Below, piece by piece: positions 31,248-39,685 of a stretch of DNA of 64,000 bases. The translations under genes were made by a program, and so were the position numbers. The stretch comes from Phascolarctobacterium_A succinatutens_B. Its GTDB lineage: Bacteria; Bacillota; Negativicutes; Acidaminococcales; Acidaminococcaceae. The stretch's first letter is position 1; each line of letters begins with the position of its first letter. The stretch spans positions 1 to 64,000 of the forward strand of contig NZ_CAUDZA010000006.1 of assembly GCF_958453765.1 (NCBI RefSeq), in the 5' to 3' direction. A model generated the notes under the pieces. The model saw nothing but the letters and a program-made list of their open reading frames with translations, had not been told where the DNA came from and did not search any database.

Positions 31248-31808
31248 ATGGAAGAAGAAAAGCAAGGAAAACATTGGTATGTAATCCATACCTATTCTGG
31301 CTACGAAAATAAAGTGCGCGCAAACCTGGAACGAAAAGTTCATTCCTTGGGTATGGAAAATGAAATTTTCCGTATTGAAATACCTACGGAAAAAGAGGTT
31401 GAAATCACTTCGGATGGCAAGAAAAAAGTTGTTGAGCATAAAGTTTTCCCAGGCTATGTACTGGTGGAAATGATTGTTAATGAGCGCAACTGGTATGCTG
31501 TCCGCAATACTGCAGGTGTAACTGGTTTCGTCGGTTCTGATTCTACCCATCCGACTCCGCTTACAGCTGAAGAAGTAAGGCAGATTATGCCTTCGATGGG
31601 TATGGATGTTGAAGCAACTGAAAAACCCGCAAAAATTGATTTTCAGTTACATCAGAGAGTCCGCATCAAGACTGCGCCCTTCATGGATTTTGAAGGCACA
31701 ATCAGTGAAATCAACGAAGAAAAGGGTAAACTGAAGGTACTCGTTGATATCATGGGACGCGAAACTCCTGTTGAAATTGACTTTACACAAGTTGAAGAAA
31801 TTGAGTAA
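31248..31808 (+). CDS. nusG: Transcription termination/antitermination factor NusG
   Basis: Binds RNA polymerase and links it to Rho or the ribosome. The 186-aa protein has the N-terminal NGN domain (WYVIHTYSGYENKV... FPGYVLVEM) and the C-terminal KOW domain (VRIKTAPFMDFEGTISEINEEKGKLKVLV, limits about residues 138-166). ATG with AAGGAGGG upstream in the leader. Confidence 0.97.
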   Translation: MEEEKQGKHWYVIHTYSGYENKVRANLERKVHSLGMENEIFRIEIPTEKEVEITSDGKKKVVEHKVFPGYVLVEMIVNERNWYAVRNTAGVTGFVGSDSTHPTPLTAEEVRQIMPSMGMDVEATEKPAKIDFQLHQRVRIKTAPFMDFEGTISEINEEKGKLKVLVDIMGRETPVEIDFTQVEEIE

Positions 31809-31822
31809 GGAGGTGTAATTAA

Positions 31823-32248
31823 ATGCCGAAAAAAGTCGTTAAAATGGTAAAATTACAGGTACCGGCTGCTAAAGCTACTCCGGCTCCTCCGGTAGGTCCT
31901 GCACTTGGCCAGGCTGGTGTTAACATCATGGCCTTCGTTAAGGAATTTAACGCACGTACCGAGAAACAAGTTGGCCTCATCATTCCTGTTGAGATCACTG
32001 TATTCGAGGATCGTTCCTTTACTTTCGTAACCAAAACCCCTCCGGCTGCAGTTCTGCTGAAAAAAGCTGCTGGTCTGGAAAAGGCTTCTGGTGAACCTAA
32101 CAAAAAGAAAGTTGCTAAACTGGGTCGTGACAAAGTTCGCGAAATCGCAGAAAGCAAAATGCAAGACCTCAATGCTGCAAACGTTGAAGCTGCTATGAGA
32201 ATGGTAGAAGGTACTGCACGTAGCATGGGTATTGTAATCGAAGACTAA
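31823..32248 (+). CDS. rplK: 50S ribosomal protein L11
   Basis: Part of the GTPase-associated centre. The 141-aa protein begins KKVVKMVKLQVPAAKATPAP and has PPVGPALGQAGVNIM, the conserved part near residues 20-35. AAGGAGGTG precedes the ATG, which is 14 bases after nusG. Confidence 0.97.
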   Translation: MPKKVVKMVKLQVPAAKATPAPPVGPALGQAGVNIMAFVKEFNARTEKQVGLIIPVEITVFEDRSFTFVTKTPPAAVLLKKAAGLEKASGEPNKKKVAKLGRDKVREIAESKMQDLNAANVEAAMRMVEGTARSMGIVIED

Positions 32249-32317
32249 TTTTAAGTAGTCTTCTCAATTTAGTGGGAGGCAAAAGCCGCTTGTACCACAT
32301 AGGAGGATTTTATAACA

Positions 32318-33010
32318 ATGGGCAAAAAGTATGATGACGCTTTGAAATTAATCGAAGCTGACAAATTCTACTCTCCGAAAGAAGCAGTAGCTCTGGTTAA
32401 GAAAACCGCTGCTACCAAATTCGACAGCACTGTTGAAGTTGCTTTCCGTCTGGGCGTTAACCCTAAATACCCTGATCAGCAAGTTCGTGGTGCACTGGTT
32501 CTGCCGAACGGCACTGGTAAATCCAAGACTGTTATGGTTTTTGCTAAAGGCCCCAAAGTTGCAGAAGCAGAAGCTGCCGGCGCAGATTTCGTTGGCGGTG
32601 AAGAATATGTTGATAAAATCAAGAACGGCTGGATGGCATTTGACGTGTGCATCGCAACCCCTGATATGATGGGTCTTGTTGGTCGTCTTGGTAAAATCCT
32701 TGGCCCTCGTGGTTTAATGCCTAACCCGAAGGTTGGTACCGTTACCATGGACGTAACCCGTGCCGTTAAGGAATCCAAAGCTGGTAAAATCGAGTATCGT
32801 ACCGATAAATCCGGCAATGTACAAGCTCCTATCGGTAAAGCATCCTTTACTGAAGAGCAACTGTTACAAAACTACATGACTTTGGCTGATACCCTGGTTA
32901 AGGTTAAACCGGCTGGTGCTAAAGGTCAGTACATGAAAACTATCACCATGTCCTGCACCATGGGCCCTGGCGTTAAAGTTGACGTCCTGAAAGCTAATAG
33001 CGATAAATAA
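32318..33010 (+). CDS. rplA: 50S ribosomal protein L1
   Basis: L1-stalk protein and translational repressor in many bacteria. The 230-aa protein has the conserved GRLGKILGPRGLMPNPKVGTV region (limits about residues 126-146) and the C-terminal TMSCTMGPGVKVD. GGAGG precedes the ATG. Last gene before the L10 leader. Confidence 0.97.
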   Translation: MGKKYDDALKLIEADKFYSPKEAVALVKKTAATKFDSTVEVAFRLGVNPKYPDQQVRGALVLPNGTGKSKTVMVFAKGPKVAEAEAAGADFVGGEEYVDKIKNGWMAFDVCIATPDMMGLVGRLGKILGPRGLMPNPKVGTVTMDVTRAVKESKAGKIEYRTDKSGNVQAPIGKASFTEEQLLQNYMTLADTLVKVKPAGAKGQYMKTITMSCTMGPGVKVDVLKANSDK

Positions 33011-33029
33011 TTGTAGTTTTACTTAATTT

Positions 33030-33162
33030 TACTAAATCAGAAGATAATCGGGCCATAGACAGCAGGTGCCACGTGCGTAAGTTTTAACTACGCCTGCCGA
33101 GGCTGGAGCGTGAAGATATATTAGACCTTCCGACCTCCGGCTACGGCCGAGAGGTCTTTTTG
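33030..33162 (+). ncRNA. Ribosomal protein L10 leader
   Basis: The rplA-rplJ gap has the L10-leader layout: a purine-rich AGAAGATAATCGGG start, paired arms around CAGGTGCCACG and CCTGCCGAGGC, and a final GACCTC/GAGGTC hairpin (33132-33156) followed by TTTTT. L10(L12)4 binding to it normally lowers expression of rplJL; the terminator version acts on transcription. Confidence 0.8.
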
Positions 33163-33200
33163 ATTTAATAAAAACATCAAAAAAAGGAGGTGCAATCTAA

Positions 33201-33728
33201 ATGGCAGTTATTAGACCTGAAAAAGTAGCTAAAGTTGCTGAAATTCAAGAGTTGCTTTCTAACTCCAAATGCACTATTTTAGTTGACTTCTGCGGTTTAA
33301 CTGTTGCTCAGGATACCGAGCTGCGTCGCAAAATGCGTGAAGCTGGCGTTCACTACAATGTAGTTAAGAACACTCTGCTGCGTATTGCTGCAGAACAAGC
33401 TGGTATTGAAGGTCTGGAACCTTCTCTGGAGAAAAACACCGCTATCGCTGTTTCCCCGGAAGATCCTGTTGCAGTTGCAAAAATCGTTTGCGAATTCGCA
33501 AAAGAAAACAAAGAACTGAAAGTTAAAGTTGGCGTTCTTGATGGCAAAGTTATCGGTGCTGACGAAATCAAAGCACTGGCTTCTCTGCCGCCGAAAGAAG
33601 TTCTTATTGCCAAGATGCTGGGCAGCATGAATGCTCCTATCAGCGGTTTTGTCAATGTACTTCAAGGTACTATCCGCAATGTCGTATACGCTCTGGAAGC
33701 TGTACGCAAACAAAAAGAGTCCGCTTAA
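33201..33728 (+). CDS. rplJ: 50S ribosomal protein L10
   Basis: Holds the L7/L12 stalk. The 175-aa protein has the N-terminal RPEKVAKVAEIQELL and TLLRIAAEQAG, and the C-terminal helix that binds L12 dimers (GFVNVLQGTIRNVVYALEAV, about residues 150-169). AAGGAGGTG precedes the ATG. Confidence 0.97.
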   Translation: MAVIRPEKVAKVAEIQELLSNSKCTILVDFCGLTVAQDTELRRKMREAGVHYNVVKNTLLRIAAEQAGIEGLEPSLEKNTAIAVSPEDPVAVAKIVCEFAKENKELKVKVGVLDGKVIGADEIKALASLPPKEVLIAKMLGSMNAPISGFVNVLQGTIRNVVYALEAVRKQKESA

Positions 33729-33793
33729 TTTGCGGCATGCTGCATAAGGCAGCTTAAAAAATAAAAACTTACTTATTATTGGAGGTAACTATA

Positions 33794-34165
33794 ATGAATA
33801 AAGATCAAATCATCGAAGCTATTGAATCCATGACCGTACTCGAGCTGTCCGAACTGGTTAAAGCTCTGGAAGAAAAATTCGGCGTATCTGCAGCTGCTCC
33901 GGTAGCTGTTGCTGCTGCTCCGGCTGCTGGCGGCGAAGCTGCTGCAGCTGAAAAAACTGAATTCGACGTAATCCTGACTTCCGCTGGCGCTTCCAAAATC
34001 GGCGTAATCAAAGCTGTTCGCGAAGCTACTGGCCTGGGCCTGAAAGAAGCTAAAGAGCTGGTTGACGGCGCTCCGAAAGCTATCAAAGAAAAAATCTCCA
34101 AAGCTGACGCTGACGCTCTGAAAGAGAAACTGGAAGCTGCTGGCGCAACTGTAGAAGTTAAATAA
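33794..34165 (+). CDS. rplL: 50S ribosomal protein L7/L12
   Basis: Stalk protein that recruits translational GTPases. The 123-aa protein has the N-terminal dimerisation helix, an Ala-rich hinge (about residues 38-55) and the C-terminal domain with KIGVIKAVREATGLGLKEAK. ATG 33794 with GGAGGTAACT; the upstream frame to 33779 is not used. Confidence 0.97.
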   Translation: MNKDQIIEAIESMTVLELSELVKALEEKFGVSAAAPVAVAAAPAAGGEAAAAEKTEFDVILTSAGASKIGVIKAVREATGLGLKEAKELVDGAPKAIKEKISKADADALKEKLEAAGATVEVK

Positions 34166-34189
34166 TCTCGCTGCTACGCTAGTAGCACA

Positions 34190-34257
34190 ATAGATTGTTG
34201 ATTCGTCTGCAATCCGACTCCCGATGCACTTAGGTGTGTCGGGAGTTTTTTGATTTT
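34190..34257 (+). terminator. rplL terminator, first copy of a 68-base repeat
   Basis: ACTCCCGA (34217-34224) pairs with TCGGGAGT (34239-34246), followed by TTTTTT. The whole 68 bases recur at 34978-35045 with two changes. Confidence 0.9.
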
Positions 34258-34309
34258 CTGCCTCAAAGAATATATAATATTTGAAACGGAACCAGGAGGT
34301 GAGTAGGGG

Positions 34310-34969
34310 ATGCAAGTTAATTATCAAGGCAATCGCGACGCAAAAGTAGTCTTGCTTCAAATAATAGGAGAACACGAGTTGCCGTTTATCGAAGAGGAGC
34401 TTTCACATATAAAAGCTATAACGAAGAGTACAGATTTTTTGTTTATTACAGTGCAGGTTGATAGTTGGAATGACGACCTTTCACCATGGGTGGCAGAGCC
34501 GATTTTTGGAGATGCTGCATTTGCCGGCAATGCGGAAAAACTTCTAACACGCATAAAAAATGAAGTAATTGTTCCGTTATTAAGTGAGCATCAAGATATA
34601 AAGATTTTTGCGGGCGGCTATTCCTTAGCCGGATTATTTGTATTGTGGGCAGCCTATCAAACAAATTTATTCGAAGGTATAGCAGCAGTATCTCCGTCTG
34701 TGTGGTTTCCTAAATTTGTTGATTTTGTACATAACAACAAAATATTAACCAATAGAGTCTATTTAAGTCTTGGCGATAAGGAGGCAAAGACACGCAACCA
34801 AATTCTGGCACAGGTGGAAAATGATATTCGTGATGTGTATCGCACATTGGAAGATTATAGGTTGAGTTGTATTCTTGTTTGGAATCAGGGAAATCATTTT
34901 AAAGAACCTGCGTTGCGCATGGCAAAAGGATTTGCTTGGTTGATGAACAATGAAAAGATTCACTCATAA
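34310..34969 (+). CDS. Alpha/beta hydrolase, putative esterase type (IroE/COG2819-like)
   Basis: The 219-aa protein has the nucleophile elbow GGYSLAG (Ser about residue 106), a following LFVLWAAYQT helix, the acid region LSLGDKEAKTRN and a late His in GNHFKEPALRMAKGFAW: a full Ser-Asp-His triad can be placed. Substrate unknown; relatives cut esters of siderophores or S-formylglutathione. AGGAGGTGAG before the ATG. It lies between two copies of the rplL terminator, and so is probably an insertion into the ribosomal protein region. More AT-rich than rplL. Confidence 0.78.
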   Translation: MQVNYQGNRDAKVVLLQIIGEHELPFIEEELSHIKAITKSTDFLFITVQVDSWNDDLSPWVAEPIFGDAAFAGNAEKLLTRIKNEVIVPLLSEHQDIKIFAGGYSLAGLFVLWAAYQTNLFEGIAAVSPSVWFPKFVDFVHNNKILTNRVYLSLGDKEAKTRNQILAQVENDIRDVYRTLEDYRLSCILVWNQGNHFKEPALRMAKGFAWLMNNEKIHS

Positions 34970-34977
34970 GAACACCC

Positions 34978-35045
34978 ATAGATTGTTGATTCGTCTGCAA
35001 TCCGATTCCCGATGCACTTAGGTATGTCGGGAGTTTTTTGATTTT
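34978..35045 (+). terminator. Second copy of the rplL-type terminator
   Basis: 66 of 68 bases match 34190-34257. One change turns a G-C closing pair of the hairpin into G-T, so the stem (ATTCCCGA/TCGGGAGT) is kept. It ends the hydrolase gene. Confidence 0.88.
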
Positions 35046-35160
35046 GTGAATGAAGCATAGTCATAGTGCAATTCAGCTGCTTCTTATGCTATAATATAAA
35101 AAAATGACCTACTATATTGCTGTGTAAAAATGATAGAGATTTTTTATAAAGGAGTTTCAT

Positions 35161-35607
35161 ATGCTTACAGACGAAAAACGTAAAAAGCTTTTGGCCGGTG
35201 CACTGGCGGTAGTTATGCTGACTGGTGTTGCAGGCTGTGGCAACGATAAAGACAGTGAGTGGAAGAATGATAACTCTGCTCAGAATAATCAAGATGAAAA
35301 GAAGGATGAAGATAACGGCGGCGGCTTTTTTCATGGCTTCTTTCCCTGGTACTTCATCGGCCGTACCTTTGGTGTAGGCCCGATGGCAGGTGTGCAAACT
35401 GCGCCTGCAGCTAACCAGAAGCAGAATGCTGCACCCGCAGGCTCGTCTACTAATCCTAAACCAAACGTTAACACCGCCAATGGCTCTACTGTGCAACAGG
35501 GCACTGCAGGAAGCACGCAAAGTTCCAAGCTCGGCAGTACGGGCACTACAGGTAAAAGCGGTATCGGCAGTGGCATGAGCCGCTCCAGCGGCAGCGCAAT
35601 TTCCTGA
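35161..35607 (+). CDS. Low-complexity lipoprotein, 148 aa
   Basis: Signal peptide with lipobox GVAGC (acylated Cys about 24). The mature part is disordered: an acidic Asn/Asp/Lys stretch, GGGFFHGFFPWYFIGRTFG, then a Gln/Asn/Ser/Thr/Gly-rich tail. It stops 10 bases before the glutathionylspermidine-synthase-like gene, as YgiB lies before YgiC in enterobacteria, so a shared envelope role is possible. A TATAAT box stands at 35090-35095. Confidence 0.75.
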   Translation: MLTDEKRKKLLAGALAVVMLTGVAGCGNDKDSEWKNDNSAQNNQDEKKDEDNGGGFFHGFFPWYFIGRTFGVGPMAGVQTAPAANQKQNAAPAGSSTNPKPNVNTANGSTVQQGTAGSTQSSKLGSTGTTGKSGIGSGMSRSSGSAIS

Positions 35608-35617
35608 GGTGATGAAG

Positions 35618-36916
35618 ATGTATAAATATCGTAAGCCTGATACCTGGCTTGATAAAATTGATTTGAATATTATGCCATATGTGGATGCGCCGGAGTGGGA
35701 AAACCGTTATCCTACTATCAGCGCGCTGCTTATGAGCAATGCCAATAAGCGTGAGCTGCAGCGCATCAGTGCCGGCCTTACAGCAGCACTGTCACGCCTG
35801 GCAGAGGCTTTGCGTACCAATAATAATGGCGCAATGCCCTTTAATCTGTTTAATATGACGGATAAGCTCACACCGTATATCCTTGCGGATAACTCGGATC
35901 ATGTGAGCTATATCAGCCGTCTTGACTTTGTAAAGAATACTGACGGCTGCTATAAGCTGGTAGAGATCAATTCGGATACTCCTTGCGCCTTGCCGGAAAC
36001 ATTTTATGCCAACAAGGTAGCGGAAGCATATTTTGCTAAGGAGTACGGCCTGCATTTGCAGCCGCGTTCGGATGGTGAGGAACTGCCAGAGCCATTTTTA
36101 AAGCTGTTGGAACAGCCTAAATATGCAGATAAGGATGTAGTACGCATTGCTTTTGCTGCTGATAAAAGCTACAACGAGGACTGGGCTAACGCCAAATTTT
36201 TATTTGAGCGCGTGCAAAAGGTGCTGCGTGAACGCATTTTAAGCAAGCAGCCATTCGTTTGTCGTCTTGTCGGCCTGGATGAGCTGATTGTACATGATGA
36301 CGGAGTTTACATTCCCAATGAAATCTTCAAAAGTAAGGAAGATAAGCTTGATATACTGTATCGTCTGCATCCGCTGGAGCTTTTGATGGATGATGAAAGC
36401 GAGGATGGCTATCCTGTTGGCTTAAAGCTTATGGAGTTAGCTAATTTCGGTGCTGTTGATCTGGTTAATCCGGTAAAATCCATTGTACTGCAGAATAAAG
36501 CACTGCTGGCACTGGCATGGTATTTATATCAGCATCGTCTGTTCTGGACACCGCAGGAGGAAGAACTGTTGGCTGCGCATTTAACGCCGACCTATTTGGA
36601 CAGCAAGCCGCTTTCAGGACAGCGTTATATAAAAAAACCTATCTTTGGGCGTGAAGGTGCAGGCATTGCTATTGTAGAGCCTGATGGTGCGCTGAGCTAC
36701 GAGGCGGAGGAATGCGATGACTGCGATTTGATTTACCAACAGTTTGTTCCTTCAGCAGATGTACAGCAGGAAACAGATAACGGTGAGGCAACCGGCAAGT
36801 ATACTTATTCCTGCTTTGTCATTAACGGTAAAGCGTCGGAGACCTTTGTGCGTTTACAGCCGGGAGAAATTACCGGCGTGGAAGCATATTTTGTACCTGT
36901 TCTCGATGAAATATAA
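35618..36916 (+). CDS. Glutathionylspermidine synthase-like ATP-grasp protein (YgiC-like)
   Basis: The 432-aa protein has the pre-ATP-grasp and ATP-grasp parts of the family: RLDFVKNTDGCYKLVEINSD and TPCALPE (about residues 100-125), then KKPIFGREGAGIAIV and DLIYQQFV, and a late GKYTYSCFVINGKA. Proteins of the YgiC type bind ATP-Mg but lack the amidase half and have no proven glutathionylspermidine activity. The ATG at 35618 is chosen since GAGGTG ends 6 bases before it. Partner of the upstream lipoprotein. Confidence 0.85.
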   Translation: MYKYRKPDTWLDKIDLNIMPYVDAPEWENRYPTISALLMSNANKRELQRISAGLTAALSRLAEALRTNNNGAMPFNLFNMTDKLTPYILADNSDHVSYISRLDFVKNTDGCYKLVEINSDTPCALPETFYANKVAEAYFAKEYGLHLQPRSDGEELPEPFLKLLEQPKYADKDVVRIAFAADKSYNEDWANAKFLFERVQKVLRERILSKQPFVCRLVGLDELIVHDDGVYIPNEIFKSKEDKLDILYRLHPLELLMDDESEDGYPVGLKLMELANFGAVDLVNPVKSIVLQNKALLALAWYLYQHRLFWTPQEEELLAAHLTPTYLDSKPLSGQRYIKKPIFGREGAGIAIVEPDGALSYEAEECDDCDLIYQQFVPSADVQQETDNGEATGKYTYSCFVINGKASETFVRLQPGEITGVEAYFVPVLDEI

Positions 36917-36936
36917 GAATTTGAGGAATATCCGAA

Positions 36937-37818
36937 ATGAATATCCAAGTATATCAATCTTTTTTGACTGTTGTACAGTGCCGCAGCTTTACGCAGGCTG
37001 CGAAATATCTTAATTTTACCCAGCCTACAATCAGCAATCATATCAACGCTTTGGAAGAAGAATACGGCGTTATTCTTTTTACCAGAGATGGCAAGAATGT
37101 TTATCTGACGCAGGCCGGCAAAAATTTTGTACCGATAGCGCAGCAGCTGATGGCTGATTATCAGAAAAGCCAAGAGGTAATGCGTCAGTTCCAAAAGAAA
37201 AATTACAGCCTGAAAATCGGCGTTTCTACTCAGGGCATAAACTTTTACCTGTTGCCGGTTTTGCTGAAGCTAAAAAAAGAATTTCCCGAGCTGGATATAG
37301 AGGTCAACCGCTGCATGACGGTAGAATCGACGATAAACGATGCTTTTGTACAAAAGCTGTATGATTTTGCCTTTGTGCATATTGATGTGCAGCCGCTTTA
37401 TACCAAGCGTGTACAGCTTTGGAATCAGCCGATGGTTTTTGTAGCCTCCAAAGAACTGTATGAACAGATGGGAGAAAACAATAATATTTATGATTATCCC
37501 TTTATTGCCTATCCTGCAAGCGAGGTATATTATAAGCATCTGAAATCTAAGGTTGATTTCACGCGTCTGCAAAGTATATTGACCTTCAGTGATTCGGAAT
37601 CCGTGCTGATGGCAGTTGAGCAGAATCTTGGTATAGCCTTGACACCGCGGGTAAAAGTAATGAAGGAACTGCAGCAGGGAACATTAGTCGAATTCCCGGT
37701 CAAGTATTCGGGAAATATGCCTATTTCGGTTCTTTATGATTATGAATTTAACTTTACCTTGCCTACGAAACGCTTTTTGGAGCTTTTAAAAGAGTCGCAG
37801 GAAAAGATAAAGGGTTAA
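36937..37818 (+). CDS. LysR-family transcriptional regulator
   Basis: The 293-aa protein has the N-terminal winged helix-turn-helix (FLTVVQCRSFTQAAKYLN, then TQPTISNHINALEEEYG, about residues 7-42) and the C-terminal periplasmic-binding-like effector domain. Effector unknown. It lies upstream of and in the same direction as nhaC and the isoaspartyl dipeptidase, separated by a strong terminator, and it may control them. Confidence 0.93.
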   Translation: MNIQVYQSFLTVVQCRSFTQAAKYLNFTQPTISNHINALEEEYGVILFTRDGKNVYLTQAGKNFVPIAQQLMADYQKSQEVMRQFQKKNYSLKIGVSTQGINFYLLPVLLKLKKEFPELDIEVNRCMTVESTINDAFVQKLYDFAFVHIDVQPLYTKRVQLWNQPMVFVASKELYEQMGENNNIYDYPFIAYPASEVYYKHLKSKVDFTRLQSILTFSDSESVLMAVEQNLGIALTPRVKVMKELQQGTLVEFPVKYSGNMPISVLYDYEFNFTLPTKRFLELLKESQEKIKG

Positions 37819-37892
37819 TTTACTTTCTGTTCTTTATATAAGAATAATTTATCAAAATACTATAACAGGAAAAGTAATCTTATTGACTTTTT

Positions 37893-37937
37893 AATTTAGG
37901 ACTTCTTCAACGTGCTTGAAGAAGTCCTAAATTTTTA
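37893..37937 (+). terminator. Terminator of the LysR gene
   Basis: Perfect 18-bp stem (37893-37910 with 37916-37933), CGTGC loop, T-run at 37932-37936. The A-run on the other side makes it usable in both directions. Confidence 0.9.
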
Positions 37938-37980
37938 GTATAAAAAAGCGCATGGTTAAGCAAATGTCCACGAATTATAG

Positions 37981-38089
37981 TACAAATTTTGTATACAAAA
38001 TACAGAACGGCGAATAAATTGCTTATGTATACAAGAAAAATTCCAATAAGTATAGATAAAGAAAACTGTTGAGATAATTAAGCTATAAT
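37981..38089 (+). promoter_or_regulatory. Palindromic sites and -10 box upstream of nhaC
   Basis: Overlapping palindromes TACAAATTTTGTA (37981-37993) and TTTTGTATACAAAA (37987-38000), then a further GTATAC at 38026-38031. TATAAT at 38084-38089 has no good -35, which fits an activator-dependent promoter, possibly under the neighbouring LysR protein. The rest of the 37819-38162 gap holds only the terminator. Confidence 0.55.
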
Positions 38090-38162
38090 GATAAAATTTT
38101 TATAGATAGCGTTGCTTGCGCAAAATTAAGCCGGCTAGATTACCGGCAGAAACGAGGGTATT

Positions 38163-39614
38163 ATGTCAAAGGATATGCAAAAAACTAAAGAAAAAACAAA
38201 TAGGCGTATGCCAACCTTTACGGAATCCGTTATTCCTATTATTGCCATGATGGTTATTTTGACTGTCGGCAAAGGTTATCTGGGTTACGCAACCGAGCCG
38301 CTGCTGCTTTTGGTAGCTGCTATTGCCGGCCTGATTGCTTACCGCGTTGGTGTTACCTGGGATGAAATGATGGACGAAATCTGCCAGAAGATTGCCAAGG
38401 GCATGCCGGCAATCCTGATTCTGACCTGCGTTGGTGCGCTGGTTGGTACCTGGATGGCTTCCGGTACTATCCCGATGATGATTTATTATGGCGTACAGAT
38501 TGTAAACCCGACCTTTATGCTGGTAACAGCTTTCCTGATTACCGCAGTAGTATCTATTGTAACCGGTACCTCCTGGGGCTCCGTTGCTACCATGGGTGTT
38601 GCACTGATGGGTATTGCCAGCACTTTAGGTGTAAACCTGGCAGCTACTGCCGGTGCTGTAATCGCCGGTTCTTATTTCGGTGATAAAATCTCCCCGCTGT
38701 CCGATACCACTAACCTGGCACCGGTTGCAGCAGGTTCTACTCTTTATGAGCACATTGCTCACATGTTCTGGACTACCGTTCCGGCAACTATTATTTCCCT
38801 GGTTGTTTATGCTTTCGTAGGCTTAAAGGGCAATATCGGCGGCGATGTTTCTTCCGAAGCAGTAAGCACCATGCTGACTCAGCTGGATGGCATGTACAAC
38901 TTTAACATTCTGCTGATTCTGCCTGTACTGCTGATTCTGGCAGGCTCTATCTTTAAAAAACCGACTCTGCCGGTTATGATGGCTTCCACTGTTCTGGCTG
39001 GCGCTGAAGCATTGATTTTCCAAAACATCAACCTGAAAAATCTGCTGCTGGCTACCGTAAAAGGCTTCAAAATTTCTATGCTGACCACTCCCGGCTTTGA
39101 CCCGGCTACCGCTGCTCCTCAGATTATTAAGCTGTTGAACCGCGGCGGTATGGCTGAAATCATGGGCACCACTCTGCTGGTATTCTGCGCATTCTGCTTT
39201 GCCGGTATCATGAGCAAGGCCGGCTGCCTGGAAGTAGTTCTGCAAAAAATCCTGACCTTTGCTAAGAGCACCGGTGATCTGATTGCTTCCACCGTTGCTT
39301 CCTGTATTACCATGGGCCTGTGCACCGGTAACTCCTACCTGTCCATTCTGATTCCCGGTGAAATGTTCCGTGATGCTTATAAAGCAAGAGGTCTTGCTGC
39401 GAAGAACCTGTCCCGTACCTTGGAGGATGCAGGTACTGTATTTGTACCGTTGGTTCCCTGGTCTGCAGCAGGTGCTTATATGACCGCCTGCACCGGCATT
39501 GAAACTCTGGATTATGCACCGTGGGCAATTCTCTGCTACACCGGTTTCATTATCGCTCTGTTCTACGGCTACACCGGTATCGGTATTGCTAAGCTGGAAG
39601 ACGAAAAGAAATAA
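38163..39614 (+). CDS. nhaC: Na+/H+ antiporter NhaC family
   Basis: Integral membrane antiporter or related organic-ion exchanger. The 483-aa protein has about 12 helices, GTSWGSVATMGVALMGIA and GSYFGDKISPLSDTTNLAP (about residues 139-187), which are the NhaC signatures, and a late EDAGTVFVPLVPW. Some NhaC-like proteins exchange malate or amino-acid-derived anions. It is followed 71 bases later by isoaspartyl dipeptidase, so a role in peptide or amino acid use is possible. Confidence 0.9.
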   Translation: MSKDMQKTKEKTNRRMPTFTESVIPIIAMMVILTVGKGYLGYATEPLLLLVAAIAGLIAYRVGVTWDEMMDEICQKIAKGMPAILILTCVGALVGTWMASGTIPMMIYYGVQIVNPTFMLVTAFLITAVVSIVTGTSWGSVATMGVALMGIASTLGVNLAATAGAVIAGSYFGDKISPLSDTTNLAPVAAGSTLYEHIAHMFWTTVPATIISLVVYAFVGLKGNIGGDVSSEAVSTMLTQLDGMYNFNILLILPVLLILAGSIFKKPTLPVMMASTVLAGAEALIFQNINLKNLLLATVKGFKISMLTTPGFDPATAAPQIIKLLNRGGMAEIMGTTLLVFCAFCFAGIMSKAGCLEVVLQKILTFAKSTGDLIASTVASCITMGLCTGNSYLSILIPGEMFRDAYKARGLAAKNLSRTLEDAGTVFVPLVPWSAAGAYMTACTGIETLDYAPWAILCYTGFIIALFYGYTGIGIAKLEDEKK

Positions 39615-39685
39615 GCCGGTTGCGCAAGCAAGTCGGCAGTACTGAGCAACTGCTTAGTATACAATGAAAGGAAAAGTGACACATT

